From assembly GCF_027111315.2 (NCBI RefSeq), contig NZ_CP114289.2, forward strand, positions 434,001 through 498,000: a stretch of 64,000 nt of DNA, in the 5' to 3' direction. Source of the DNA: Flavobacterium limnophilum (GTDB lineage: Bacteria; Bacteroidota; Bacteroidia; Flavobacteriales; Flavobacteriaceae). The notes below the pieces were generated by a model. It saw nothing but the letters and a program-made list of their open reading frames with translations. It made no database searches and was not told where the DNA came from. This document shows, in pieces, positions 17,545 to 26,443 of the stretch (its first letter is position 1; each line of letters begins with the position of its first letter). The translations under genes were made by a program, and so were the position numbers.

Positions 17545-17625
17545 ATAAAACAAACAATCCCACCACGCCCAAAAGCGCATAGAAAAAGAAATTGTTGATG
17601 TATAAACTTTTTAGTAGTTTCATAA
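17545..17625 (-). pseudogene. Orphan copy of the DUF58 gene's 5' end (81-bp direct repeat, copy 2)
   Basis: It is identical over 81 bases to 16534-16614. It encodes MKLLKSLYIN and on to GVVGLFVL from an ATG at 17623-17621, then the frame leaves DUF58 and stops at 17495. It sits where the DUF58 gene would be expected to start downstream of the SIMPL gene, so it is probably one boundary of the inserted Abi cargo. The surrounding stretch 17334-17717 holds no other gene that I can support. Confidence 0.9.
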
Positions 17626-17662
17626 TTTTAGTGTCTGGAAACTTGATAATTAAGGTTTTTAA

Positions 17663-17695
17663 ATCTTTGTCAAAGTTCAAAACTTTGACAAAGAT
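17663..17695. repeat. Perfect 15-bp inverted repeat downstream of the SIMPL gene
   Basis: ATCTTTGTCAAAGTT (17663-17677) and AACTTTGACAAAGAT (17681-17695) are exact reverse complements with a 3-base loop. It lies 22 bases past the SIMPL stop and could end that transcript, although no T run follows on the minus strand. Confidence 0.65.
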
Positions 17696-17717
17696 GTCGT
17701 GTAACCAGTTGTGTATT

Positions 17718-18419
17718 TTATTCAAGTAAATATTTTACACTTACTTGAACTTCAAATTTCACTTTTTGAAATTCAGTGTAAATTGGGTCTGTTGCTCTAC
17801 TGCCATAAATACTAGACATTCCTCTTATTGTTATTCCTGGAGCTTTACCTTGCAAAGAATTAGAAATAGTATTTAAATCAGAAATATATATAGCTTTTCC
17901 AACTTTTTGAGATAATGGATGGGCCAATTTTTCGGCCGTTTGCTTTGTTTTTCTTACCGCTATTGATTTTAATGCTAAAATTAATTCTTCTTCTTTTGAA
18001 TATTCAGTTCTTTCTATGTTTACATTTGAAATTCCAATACTTTCTAGTTCAGCCAATACTTTTCCTGCTGTCACTGCATCTCTGACCAGTAATGAGTACA
18101 TTTTTGACTTAATAATATTTTGTCCTTTCAAAAAATAGTTTTTAAAATTGCTTGAAAAATCAAGCAAGGATAAATCTTTTTCAGTATTTATGTTTAGGCT
18201 TTTAAGAGTAGCTTCAATCATTTTTTCTTGGTCTTCTACTGATTTTTTATTCTTGCTGTCAGCTTCGTTCAGATTTATCGATATAAAAATTTTATCTGGT
18301 ATTACCAATGTATCTGCATTAGCAACTGTCTCAATAAATGGTTGGTCAATATAATTCTTTTGGGCAAATGTTGTAGTTTGAGTGACCAAAATGATAAGTA
18401 ATAGAAGGATTTTTTTCAT
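17718..18419 (-). CDS. SIMPL domain (DUF541) periplasmic protein
   Basis: 233 residues from the ATG at 18419; a longer frame to 18449 has no signal-peptide logic. The N-terminus KKILLLLIILVTQTTTFA is a signal peptide with a likely cut before QKN. The body has the SIMPL/DUF541 pattern: an early VIPDKIFISINLNEAD strand, then SVEDQEKMIEATLKSLN, and a C-terminal VQVSVKYLLE strand. Proteins of this family lie in the periplasm or outer membrane; their job is not well known. It lies between the MoxR gene and the DUF58 region on the same strand, so it may belong to that operon. Confidence 0.78.
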   Translation of the reverse strand: MKKILLLLIILVTQTTTFAQKNYIDQPFIETVANADTLVIPDKIFISINLNEADSKNKKSVEDQEKMIEATLKSLNINTEKDLSLLDFSSNFKNYFLKGQNIIKSKMYSLLVRDAVTAGKVLAELESIGISNVNIERTEYSKEEELILALKSIAVRKTKQTAEKLAHPLSQKVGKAIYISDLNTISNSLQGKAPGITIRGMSSIYGSRATDPIYTEFQKVKFEVQVSVKYLLE

Positions 18420-18493
18420 AGCTGGAGTTGTTAGCTTGTTAATACGCAAAATATTTATTAAACTTTATAATTATTAAATTAAGAAACTAGTAA

Positions 18494-19501
18494 TCACCTC
18501 GGAATCTCCACACTTTCCAAAATCTGCTTGATTATTTCGATACTTGTAATTCCTTCCATTTCGCGTTCTGGCGTTACGATGACACGGTGTTGCAACACAG
18601 GAATAGCAGCTTCCTTGATGTCTTCTGGAGTCACGAAATCACGTCCGCGAATGGCAGCAAAACCTTTGGCGGCATTCAAAATCGCTATTGAAGCACGAGG
18701 CGAAGCACCGAGATACAAAAAGGCATTTTCACGGGTGTTAATCACGATTTTGGCAATGTATTCCAGCAGGTTTTGTTCGACGATAATTTGTTTGACCAGA
18801 GCTTGATAGTATTTGATTTCTTCCGAAGAAAGCAAGGTTTTGATGTTGTCGAGTTTTCCTTGGTTTTGGAGTAAATGTTCTCTTTGGATAATCAGGATTT
18901 CCTCGTCCATTTTTGGATAATCGATAGAAATTTTGAACAGAAAACGGTCTAATTGCGCTTCCGGCAAACGATAGGTTCCTTCTTGTTCGATTGGGTTTTG
19001 TGTTGCAATGACCAAAAATGGCGTGTCCAAAACGTATGTTGTACCATCGATGGTGATTTGGCGTTCTTCCATTACTTCAAAAAGTGCGGCTTGTGTTTTT
19101 GCCGGCGCTCGATTGATTTCGTCAATCAAAATCAAGTTGGAAAAAATAGGGCCTTTTTTGAATTCAAATTCTGATTTTTTCAAGTCGAAAACCGAGGTTC
19201 CCAAAATGTCCGAAGGCATCAAATCGGGCGTAAATTGGATTCGGCTGAAGCCAATGTTCAAGGTTTTGGACAACAATTTAGCAGTAATCGTTTTGGCTAC
19301 ACCGGGAACACCTTCGAGCAAAACGTGACCGTTAGACAAAATAGCGACCAGCAATTGATCGATCATTTTACTTTGTCCCACGATAACGGTTCCGAGTTCC
19401 TGTTTGATGGTGTTGATGCTTTCCAAAAGCGGTTCCAAGTTAATTCGAGATTGAAAATTTACGTTTTCGGTAGGATTTTCAGAGTTGGTTATTTCTTCCA
19501 T
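18494..19501 (-). CDS. MoxR family AAA+ ATPase
   Basis: 335 residues. Walker A is GVPGVAKT (about residues 64-71), Walker B is LILIDEINRAPAK, and sensor 1 lies in FLVIATQNPIEQEGTYRLPEAQLDRF, all diagnostic for MoxR. The C-terminal lid includes GASPRASIAILNAAKGFAAIRGRDFVTPEDI. MoxR proteins act as chaperone-like ATPases on vWA or DUF58 partners; here DUF58, DUF4129 and DUF4350 genes are on the same strand nearby. The 128-base gap upstream holds an inverted repeat, so an internal promoter is possible. Confidence 0.96.
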   Translation of the reverse strand: MEEITNSENPTENVNFQSRINLEPLLESINTIKQELGTVIVGQSKMIDQLLVAILSNGHVLLEGVPGVAKTITAKLLSKTLNIGFSRIQFTPDLMPSDILGTSVFDLKKSEFEFKKGPIFSNLILIDEINRAPAKTQAALFEVMEERQITIDGTTYVLDTPFLVIATQNPIEQEGTYRLPEAQLDRFLFKISIDYPKMDEEILIIQREHLLQNQGKLDNIKTLLSSEEIKYYQALVKQIIVEQNLLEYIAKIVINTRENAFLYLGASPRASIAILNAAKGFAAIRGRDFVTPEDIKEAAIPVLQHRVIVTPEREMEGITSIEIIKQILESVEIPR

Positions 19502-19517
19502 ATATTTTTGTTTTTTT

Positions 19518-19612
19518 AGCCACGAATTACACGAATTGTTTGTCGTTTTAAATTACACAAATTCCTATTTAGGTGGAAATAAAATTTGTGTAAATTCGTG
19601 TAATTCGTGGCT
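19518..19612. repeat. Long inverted repeat with perfect 20-bp arms
   Basis: AGCCACGAATTACACGAATT (19518-19537) is the exact reverse complement of 19593-19612. Inner segments (ATTACACAAATT and AATTTGTGTAA) also partly pair. Repeats with this wording are, to my knowledge, scattered through Flavobacterium genomes. It fills the gap between the DUF4350 and MoxR genes. Confidence 0.8.
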
Positions 19613-19629
19613 GAATTTTTATTTTTTAA

Positions 19630-20829
19630 TTAGTTCATTATTTTTTCTATCGCATTATTAATTTGCAGCAAATCATCTTCGATGCTTATGTAATTATTTT
19701 TTCGATAGGCTTTTATCAAAGACACCACATTTTGAATGTCTTCTGATTTTTTTCCTGATTTATGATGCAATTTTTTGATAAAATCATCGTCTAATTTATG
19801 CGTGTCAATCAAATATTCGTTGCGAATTTTTTCGAGAAAATAAATAATTTTTTTGTCGATAATGTTGTTGTGGTCGCCTTCCTGATAATACAAATTCCCG
19901 ATGGTTTTCGTGAAATCGACCGTGGTGTTGGCTAATGGTTTGATGATGGGAACGACTCTTTGTTTTCGTTTGGCATTGAAAAAGATGAAAACAAGCATTC
20001 CCATCAAGAAAATATACCAAGCCCATTTGAGCGCCGGTTGACTCAAAATATAACGCATTGGCGAATCTGAAATCACTTCTCCAGTTTGATCTTTGGTGCA
20101 CCAAAACACTTTTCCTTCAGGGATGTAAGACAAGACTTTTTCGGCATATTCGTGATGATTTCCTTTCAATAAATGAAAATTGGTAAACGCCACGGGTTGG
20201 GTGTGCAAATAAAATACACCACTTTTGTAGTTGACTTTTATGAAATTCACTCTGGTGCTGTCGCCATTTTGATAGCCCAAAACAGTTGTGTTCAGGGTGT
20301 CAATTTTAGAAAAATAATTGTTGTTGACGCCTTCGGTGATTTTGTATTTTTGATTTCCGAGTTTTTTGTTGGCGACCCAATTGTAGATGCTGTCCGAGTA
20401 TTTGTATTCGCTGTCCATTTTCAGGTTCAAACTGTCCAATAAGGCATTCGGAATCATTTCGGAACTGATAAAAGCATTGTTTCCGTGATTGACAAAGGAG
20501 CAAATTTCGGTAATCGATGCTGCGTCTAAATTCGAAATTTTGGAAATGCTTAGAAAAGTTCCCTTTATTCGGTAATCGTTTACGAGCGTGTCATAGTCAA
20601 ATTTACTGTCGAAATATTCATAAGGAGTCGTGTTGAATTTCCTGATTTTTTGACCTTTCAAAAGTGACTCAATTTCCTGGTCGAAAACATACATTCCGTA
20701 AGGAATTTTGTCTTTGAGGGAAAAGGTTGGTGTCCAATCAATGGGTTTCGGGCGATTGCTGTCGATTACAACAATAGCCGCAATGAGCAACACCAAAAGA
20801 GCGATGTAGATTTTCAGCGTTTTATCCAT
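19630..20829 (-). CDS. DUF4350 domain protein
   Basis: 399 residues. There is an N-terminal membrane helix (about 6-24: IYIALLVLLIAAIVVI), a periplasmic domain starting near SLKDKIPYGMYVFDQEIESLL (typical of the DUF4350 group), a second helix at about 265-285 (WAWYIFLMGMLVFIFF) and a cytoplasmic tail. Proteins of this type are common in MoxR operons of Bacteroidota and have no established biochemical role. It overlaps the upstream DUF4129 gene by 8 bases, indicating cotranscription and translational coupling. Confidence 0.82.
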   Translation of the reverse strand: MDKTLKIYIALLVLLIAAIVVIDSNRPKPIDWTPTFSLKDKIPYGMYVFDQEIESLLKGQKIRKFNTTPYEYFDSKFDYDTLVNDYRIKGTFLSISKISNLDAASITEICSFVNHGNNAFISSEMIPNALLDSLNLKMDSEYKYSDSIYNWVANKKLGNQKYKITEGVNNNYFSKIDTLNTTVLGYQNGDSTRVNFIKVNYKSGVFYLHTQPVAFTNFHLLKGNHHEYAEKVLSYIPEGKVFWCTKDQTGEVISDSPMRYILSQPALKWAWYIFLMGMLVFIFFNAKRKQRVVPIIKPLANTTVDFTKTIGNLYYQEGDHNNIIDKKIIYFLEKIRNEYLIDTHKLDDDFIKKLHHKSGKKSEDIQNVVSLIKAYRKNNYISIEDDLLQINNAIEKIMN

Positions 20830-21595
20830 TGTTGATTTTTTTTATTGATTTTTCGAAAGCGTTTTTGGCTTTTGTAAAAGTGGCTTCGTCCAATTCGAAT
20901 TCTCCATACCAAATATTATTGTATAAATACGATAAATACGCAAAATCCTCTTTTTGGGCTTCGTCTTTTATTTCATATAGATAATCGGAGTTGGTTTTTT
21001 CGACATCCCATTCGATGAGTTGTTTTTCGGACATTTTTTTGAGCAACCAAAGGTAATAATAGCGAATAGTCAATCGATTTTCGCCCGATTCTAGGCTTTT
21101 TTGAATGAGTTTTTCGAAATCTACCAAATGAAGGTTTTTCTCGATTTCGTCATAATTGATGATTTTTCTATCGGAATTTTTGCCAAAAATCCATTGTCCC
21201 TCCTTGTTCATTATGGCTTTTACGATCATGTAAATTACGGCGACAACAATAAGAATTGCGATGGTTCGGAGTAAAATATTCACAAAATTTGCAGCTGATT
21301 TGCTATCCGTAAAGCTGAATATATTCTTGAAGAAGTTGGCCAGCCATTCTTTGAACCGATCCCAGGCATTTTTCTCGGGCGTTTTAAATTCGTAGATAAA
21401 TTCCTTGTCGGTGTACTTGGTTTTGAAATTTTTGGCAAACGGTTTTAGTGCGACAAAAGCCGAATCGACAACGATATCTTTTTCTGTAAAAACGATTTTT
21501 TCTTTTTTAGCTACAGCCAACGAGTCTTTGGCTCCAACATTGGAACAAAAGAAAAACAGTATTATAATGAGGATTTTATTCAAGGTCAGTGCCAA
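20822..21595 (-). CDS. DUF4129 domain protein
   Basis: 257 residues. A signal peptide or first helix comes first (LNKILIIILFFFCSNVGA), then a periplasmic part with WDRFKEWLANFFKNIF, a transmembrane helix at about 108-126 (LLRTIAILIVVAVIYMIV) and a cytoplasmic C-terminal domain with LTIRYYYLWLLKKMSEK, typical of DUF4129. The start is a TTG at 21595, or alternatively the TTG at 21583; either overlaps the end of the preceding gene. It overlaps DUF4350 by 8 bases, so these form one operon. Confidence 0.8.
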   Translation of the reverse strand: MALTLNKILIIILFFFCSNVGAKDSLAVAKKEKIVFTEKDIVVDSAFVALKPFAKNFKTKYTDKEFIYEFKTPEKNAWDRFKEWLANFFKNIFSFTDSKSAANFVNILLRTIAILIVVAVIYMIVKAIMNKEGQWIFGKNSDRKIINYDEIEKNLHLVDFEKLIQKSLESGENRLTIRYYYLWLLKKMSEKQLIEWDVEKTNSDYLYEIKDEAQKEDFAYLSYLYNNIWYGEFELDEATFTKAKNAFEKSIKKINNG

Positions 21596-22532
21596 TTAAA
21601 TCGATTTGACTTTTGGTGGAATTGTTTTCTTTTTCTTCCTGCAAACCATAATAAATAAGTCCTTGATTGACGAGAATAAAATTATTGAAAATGTAACTCA
21701 ACAAGACCGAGAACACCATTATCACGGCAAATAGAATTCCCATTGTCGAAAAAGTGTCGGTTCGTGAAGTTTGAGATTGTATGTCTTGAGTGGAAACAAA
21801 CATCCAAATTATGCTGATTACATAAGGAATCATCGTGATAAATCCTTGTATGATTTGGACCAACATCATCATTAGAAATGTGGTCCCCACGATAGTCCAA
21901 AATTGTTGCTTGACTAAGCCAAATCCATTGGATAAAGCCGTAAAATAACCAACATCTTTCAGAATATATTCATAGTAAGACAACGTAATCCAAGATATGA
22001 AAGCCGAGCCCACAATGATGATCAGCGGAATCCCGATGAGTATCAAACAGAGGAAAACAAGCACGCCAAAAACGATGAAGGCCAGAGGCATTATAATGAA
22101 TATACTTCCCAACAAGAACATAATCATTTTTCCAATATTTGCTTTCAAACCGCCCATAATTTCTTGGATTGCAAAAGCATTGCCGTTTGTTTTTTCTACA
22201 AGTCCCAAATAAATCACCGGATAACTGATATTGAGCATCGACAAAACGACAATTAGTAGAAAAGTGATGATGAAACCTCCTGCAATGAGAGCCATATTAT
22301 TGTTGAAATAGGCCATCAGGTAGTTTGGATTATTCTTCATATTGGTTATTCCGGAGAAAAGCACTTCCATATAAACTTTGGAAATAAAATAAATCAAAAC
22401 AACCAATACCATCAAGAAAATACCGTTGATGACAAAATAATTTTTGAAATAATGCTTTCCAAAAGTTTTAAAAAAAGCAATGGTATCGGAGAAATTGGCG
22501 CTTAAATCACGCTTTTTGTAGAGTTCGAACAT
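21576..22532 (-). CDS. Six-helix integral membrane protein of the MoxR/SpoIIM module
   Basis: 318 residues with about six long hydrophobic segments and a short charged C-terminal tail (EEKENNSTKSQID). The pattern resembles the DUF4013/glycerophosphodiester-phosphodiesterase membrane-domain proteins that accompany SpoIIM-like and MoxR genes, but I cannot name it with certainty. The stop overlaps the DUF4129 start, and its ATG overlaps the last base of the SpoIIM-like gene, so it is in the same operon. Function unknown. Confidence 0.72.
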   Translation of the reverse strand: MFELYKKRDLSANFSDTIAFFKTFGKHYFKNYFVINGIFLMVLVVLIYFISKVYMEVLFSGITNMKNNPNYLMAYFNNNMALIAGGFIITFLLIVVLSMLNISYPVIYLGLVEKTNGNAFAIQEIMGGLKANIGKMIMFLLGSIFIIMPLAFIVFGVLVFLCLILIGIPLIIIVGSAFISWITLSYYEYILKDVGYFTALSNGFGLVKQQFWTIVGTTFLMMMLVQIIQGFITMIPYVISIIWMFVSTQDIQSQTSRTDTFSTMGILFAVIMVFSVLLSYIFNNFILVNQGLIYYGLQEEKENNSTKSQIDLIGTDLE

Positions 22533-23497
22533 TAGATAGATGGTATTTTTTTGTGAACAATAAAAGGATAAATCAGGTAATAAAAAGAGATAATTGCCAA
22601 GGTGAACAAAATGATAAAACTGCTCAACCAGTTGGGCATATCAATGGAATAGCGGGTGATGAAACCTTCCAGAAAGCCCGCTGCAATGGTAAAAGGTACG
22701 GTACTCAAAAATATTTTGAAACTGTTTTTGAAGCCAATTTTAAAAGAATTCATTCTCGAATAGGTTTTGGGGAATAGGATGGAAGCACCTAGAATGTAAC
22801 CGGCGGCAGTTTCGATCACGATGCCGAAAATTTCCATCGAACCATGTATCCAAATGCCGCGAACACTTTTCCAGAAAACGCCTTGTTGCAAGAAAAAATA
22901 TTGGAAAGAACCCAGCATAATGGCGTTTTGAAGGGAAATATAAAAAGTGCCAATACCACCAAAAATCCCAAAAAGGTAACAGGTCATTCCCACCTTCAAA
23001 TTATTGAAAGTGATGCCAATAAAACTGCCCCAATTGCTTCCCGATTTATAAATGGCCACCGGATTCCCAGCCTTGATGTTTTCCAAGGTTTCGTTGACAT
23101 AGCCGTCGCCCAGGATTAATCGAACAAAATCGGCATCGTATCGGGCAGAAATAACTCCGAGGAAAACTGTAGCAAAGAAAAGCACGAAAGCATAAACCAA
23201 ATACCTGCGATAGTCGTAAACGATTAGCGGAACTTCGGTTTTGAAGAAATAAGCCAATCGATTGCTTTCCGTTCGTTTGGTCTTGTAAATTTTCTGGTAA
23301 ATCTGTGAGGCTAAATAGTTTAGATAAACAACGGTTTTGCTTTTGGGATAATAGCTTTGAGCGTAAGACAAATCATTCATTAATTGAATGTATAAATTTG
23401 CCATTTCATCAGGATTTTTTTTAGCTTTACCAAAAATAGCTTGCTCAAACTCAAGCCATTTTTCTTTATTGATTTTTATAAACGCAATTTCTCTCAT
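22532..23497 (-). CDS. Stage II sporulation protein M (SpoIIM/DUF95) family membrane protein
   Basis: 321 residues. The N-terminal soluble part (about 1-100) includes MREIAFIKINKEKWLEFE, and the DUF95/SpoIIM-like membrane domain follows with five or so helices, including GSNWGSFIGITFNNLKVGMT and a GIWIHGSMEIFGIVIETAAG segment, both typical. In non-sporulating bacteria these proteins occur with RDD and MoxR genes and are thought to be envelope permease-like components. It is the first gene of the minus-strand operon, starting only 20 bases from the divergent RDD gene. Confidence 0.88.
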   Translation of the reverse strand: MREIAFIKINKEKWLEFEQAIFGKAKKNPDEMANLYIQLMNDLSYAQSYYPKSKTVVYLNYLASQIYQKIYKTKRTESNRLAYFFKTEVPLIVYDYRRYLVYAFVLFFATVFLGVISARYDADFVRLILGDGYVNETLENIKAGNPVAIYKSGSNWGSFIGITFNNLKVGMTCYLFGIFGGIGTFYISLQNAIMLGSFQYFFLQQGVFWKSVRGIWIHGSMEIFGIVIETAAGYILGASILFPKTYSRMNSFKIGFKNSFKIFLSTVPFTIAAGFLEGFITRYSIDMPNWLSSFIILFTLAIISFYYLIYPFIVHKKIPSI

Positions 23498-23517
23498 CGA
23501 GTGCTAAAATAAGAAAT

Positions 23518-24261
23518 ATGTCAGAATTATCTATAAGTACAACACAAAATGTTGTAATAAATTTTAAAGCGGCTTCAGTAGGTGAGAGAATGTTGGCCAG
23601 TTTGTTGGATTTCCTCATAAAAGTGGCTTATATTATTGTTATTGGTTACGTCTTTTTTTATTTGCTGGGTATTGCCAATCTGTTGGATCGAGTAGATATG
23701 TGGTCAAGAATGTCTGTAATACTATTTTTTTTCTTCCCGGTCATGATTTATTCCGTGACACTCGAAAGCATTTTTGAAGGACAAACCATTGGAAAAAAAT
23801 TGATAAAGATAAAAGTTGTAAAGATTGACGGATACCAAGCCGGGTTCGGTGATTATCTTATTCGTTGGCTTTTCAGGATTGTCGAAAACAATTTGATGGG
23901 AGGATTAATCGGATTGATAGCCATGTTGGCCAGCACCAAAGTTCAGAGAATGGGTGACATGGCAGCTGGAACGGCCGTCATCACTCTTAAAAACAATATC
24001 TCTATTGATCATACCATTCTCGAAGAAATTGGGGACGCTTATGTGCCCATTTATCCGTTGGTCATCAAACTTTCGGATAATGACATGCGAATTATAAAGG
24101 ACACTTTTCAAATTGCAGAAAAGAAAGGCGATGCGGAAACCATTGAGAAATTATCCAAAAAAATTGAATCGGTTACCGGAATTAAAAATCAATCCGGCAA
24201 TGAAATTGATTTTATAAAAACCGTTTTGAAAGATTATAATTTTTACACCCGAAATATGTGA
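23518..24261 (+). CDS. RDD family membrane protein
   Basis: 247 residues with an RDD domain over about residues 15-160: GERMLASLLDFLIKVAYIIV (helix 1 with the Arg and Asp of the family), SIFEGQTIGKKLIKIKVV, and RMGDMAAGTAVI at the end. A soluble C-terminal region of about 85 residues follows. It is divergent from the SpoIIM-like gene; the start codons are only 20 bases apart, so promoters must lie inside the facing coding regions. The neighbourhood suggests work with the SpoIIM/MoxR module. Confidence 0.88.
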   Translation: MSELSISTTQNVVINFKAASVGERMLASLLDFLIKVAYIIVIGYVFFYLLGIANLLDRVDMWSRMSVILFFFFPVMIYSVTLESIFEGQTIGKKLIKIKVVKIDGYQAGFGDYLIRWLFRIVENNLMGGLIGLIAMLASTKVQRMGDMAAGTAVITLKNNISIDHTILEEIGDAYVPIYPLVIKLSDNDMRIIKDTFQIAEKKGDAETIEKLSKKIESVTGIKNQSGNEIDFIKTVLKDYNFYTRNM

Positions 24262-24355
24262 TTTTAAGTGGGAAGTGGGAGGTTAGAAGTTAGAAGTAGG
24301 TGGAGGGAAGTATGCAAAATGAATTGCTTAATTTTATAAAGTCAAAATTTAAATA

Positions 24356-25330
24356 GTGAAGAATTACACCGTCAGGCTATACAAAGAAAACGATTACGAG
24401 AACTGGAATGCATTTATCGGCCAAGCCAAAAATGCTACATTTCTATTTCATCGTGATTTTATGGAATACCACAGCGATCGATTCCAGGATTATTCCTTGA
24501 TTGTTCTGGATGGCCAAAAATGGGTTGCCGTTCTTCCTGCCAATGTTGTCGGGAACCAAGTTTTCTCGCATCAAGGGTTGAGTTATGGCACCATTGTTAC
24601 CCAAAACGAAATTAGAATTAAAGAATATCTGAATATTATTAGAATGTTAATGTTGTATTTATTTCAAAATAATATTGCTTTTATTGATTTTAAACTTCTA
24701 CCCAAAATTTATAATAAATTATTAGCAGATGAATTAGATTATGTGTCTTTTTTGATGAACGCAAATGTTTATCGTTCAGATGTATATATGGTTATTGATA
24801 GGGGGCAGGAATATAAGCCAAATCGGAATAGAAATCGAGCTTTAAAAATAGCCAATGATTTAGGAATTGAAATACGAGAAGATGATAATTATGAGGGTTT
24901 TTGGGATGAAATTCTAATTCCCAATTTAAGAAATAGATTTGATGTTTTGCCGGTTCACACTGTAAATGAAATCAAAACTTTGTCGTTGCTTTTTCCAAAT
25001 AAAATTAAATTATTTAATGCTTATATAGATGGAGTTTTAAAAGCGGGTGTTGTAGTTTTTATAATGGAAAATGTTGCTCATTTTCAATATAGCTCAGGTG
25101 CTGATGATAGAAAAGACACAGCTGCTTTGGATATTCTTTTTGATTTCATTGTTCGTAAATTTTTGGATAAAAAATATATAAGTTTTGGGAGTTCCTCTGA
25201 AAAAAATGGACTTGTTTTGAATACAGGTTTGGCATATTGGAAAGAAAGTTTTGGGGCTCAGGCAACTGTTCAATATTTTTTAAAATTTGAAACTAAAAAT
25301 TACACAAAATTAGACAGCTTTATTTTATGA
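24356..25330 (+). CDS. GNAT/FemAB-like acyltransferase of the polysaccharide locus
   Basis: 324 residues starting at a GTG. The fold pattern is of the BioF2/FemAB-like double GNAT type: an N-terminal half with [15 protein letters not shown] and [19 protein letters not shown], and a C-terminal half with a late [13 protein letters not shown] segment and [24 protein letters not shown]. It overlaps the aminotransferase gene by 4 bases (ATGA), so the pair is coupled. With that aminotransferase and the 3,4-ketoisomerase further on, it probably acylates a 3-amino-3,6-dideoxysugar. That role is inference. Confidence 0.72.
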   Translation: MKNYTVRLYKENDYENWNAFIGQAKNATFLFHRDFMEYHSDRFQDYSLIVLDGQKWVAVLPANVVGNQVFSHQGLSYGTIVTQNEIRIKEYLNIIRMLMLYLFQNNIAFIDFKLLPKIYNKLLADELDYVSFLMNANVYRSDVYMVIDRGQEYKPNRNRNRALKIANDLGIEIREDDNYEGFWDEILIPNLRNRFDVLPVHTVNEIKTLSLLFPNKIKLFNAYIDGVLKAGVVVFIMENVAHFQYSSGADDRKDTAALDILFDFIVRKFLDKKYISFGSSSEKNGLVLNTGLAYWKESFGAQATVQYFLKFETKNYTKLDSFIL

Positions 25331-26424
25331 TAAAATTCCTTGACTTAAAAAAAGTAAACGAACCTTATGAAACCGCTTTTCAAGAAAAATTGAAATTGGT
25401 TTTAGAAAAGGGCTGGTATATTTTGGGCAATAAAGTTGCAGCATTTGAAAGCAGTTTTTCCCATTATTGTGGAACAAAATATTGTGTTGGTGTAGGGAAC
25501 GGTTTTGATGCCTTGGTCTTGATTTTTAAAGGCTACATTCAACTGGGAAAATTGCAAAAAGGGGATGAAGTAATCGTTCCTGCCAATACTTATATCGCTA
25601 GTATTTTGGCAATTTTGGAAGCCGATTTGATTCCTGTTTTGGTTGAGCCAAAATTAAAAACCTACAATCTCAATCCTGTTTTAATTCAAGAAAAAATCAC
25701 AAGTAAAACCAAGGCAATTCTAGCAGTTCATCTTTATGGACAATTAGCCGAAATGGATGCAATCAATGAAATTGCACTGCAAAATAATCTTTTGGTTATC
25801 GAGGATGCCGCACAAGCCCACGGAGCCATTTCAAATTTCGGAAAATCAGGAAATGTATCCAATGCTGCCGCTTTTAGCTTTTATCCCGGGAAAAATTTGG
25901 GCGCTTTGGGAGATGGAGGGGCAGTTACCACCAATGATGATGACTTGGCAAAAGTCATTCAGTCTTTGAGAAATTATGGCTCCGAGGCAAAATACAAGAA
26001 TGAATTTATTGGTGTAAATTCACGATTGGACGAATTGCAAGCCGCTTTCTTGAATGTCAAATTGCCCAATTTAGATGCAGAAAACAATGTCAGAAAAGCA
26101 ATTGCTAAACGCTATTTAAATGAAATAAAAAATGATAAAATCACCTTGCCTTTTTGGGATTTGACAGACAATCACGTTTTTCATTTGTTTGTCATTCGAA
26201 CCGAAAATAGAGAAGAATTACAGCAGTATTTACTAGAAAAAGGAATTCAAACGATGATTCATTATCCAATTCCTCCTCATAAACAAAAAGCTTTTTCAAC
26301 TTGGAATAATTTATCATTTCCAATTACCGAAAAAATTCACAAAGAAGTCCTGAGTTTGCCAATAAGTCCTGTGGTGACAGAAGATGAGGTAGGATTTGTT
26401 GTTTCAATTTTAAATAACTATTAA
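25327..26424 (+). CDS. DegT/DnrJ/EryC1 family sugar aminotransferase (FdtB-like)
   Basis: 365 residues of the PLP-dependent sugar aminotransferase family. Seen: [12 protein letters not shown] (cofactor phosphate), [23 protein letters not shown] with the cofactor Asp, [17 protein letters not shown] with the Schiff-base Lys near residue 189, and the C-terminal HLFVIR. Together with the 3,4-ketoisomerase at 30929 it fits the FdtA/FdtB pathway to dTDP-3-amino-3,6-dideoxygalactose or a close isomer. The enzymes making the dTDP-4-keto precursor are not in this window. Confidence 0.88.
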   Translation: MIKFLDLKKVNEPYETAFQEKLKLVLEKGWYILGNKVAAFESSFSHYCGTKYCVGVGNGFDALVLIFKGYIQLGKLQKGDEVIVPANTYIASILAILEADLIPVLVEPKLKTYNLNPVLIQEKITSKTKAILAVHLYGQLAEMDAINEIALQNNLLVIEDAAQAHGAISNFGKSGNVSNAAAFSFYPGKNLGALGDGGAVTTNDDDLAKVIQSLRNYGSEAKYKNEFIGVNSRLDELQAAFLNVKLPNLDAENNVRKAIAKRYLNEIKNDKITLPFWDLTDNHVFHLFVIRTENREELQQYLLEKGIQTMIHYPIPPHKQKAFSTWNNLSFPITEKIHKEVLSLPISPVVTEDEVGFVVSILNNY

Positions 26425-26443
26425 ATTGGATTTTATTAAAAAC

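Noticed and set aside
17495..17725. A 76-codon minus-strand ORF covering the orphan DUF58 start.
   Set aside because: It is a chance joining of intergenic bases, the 26 DUF58 codons and unrelated sequence; it is better described as a partial gene copy.
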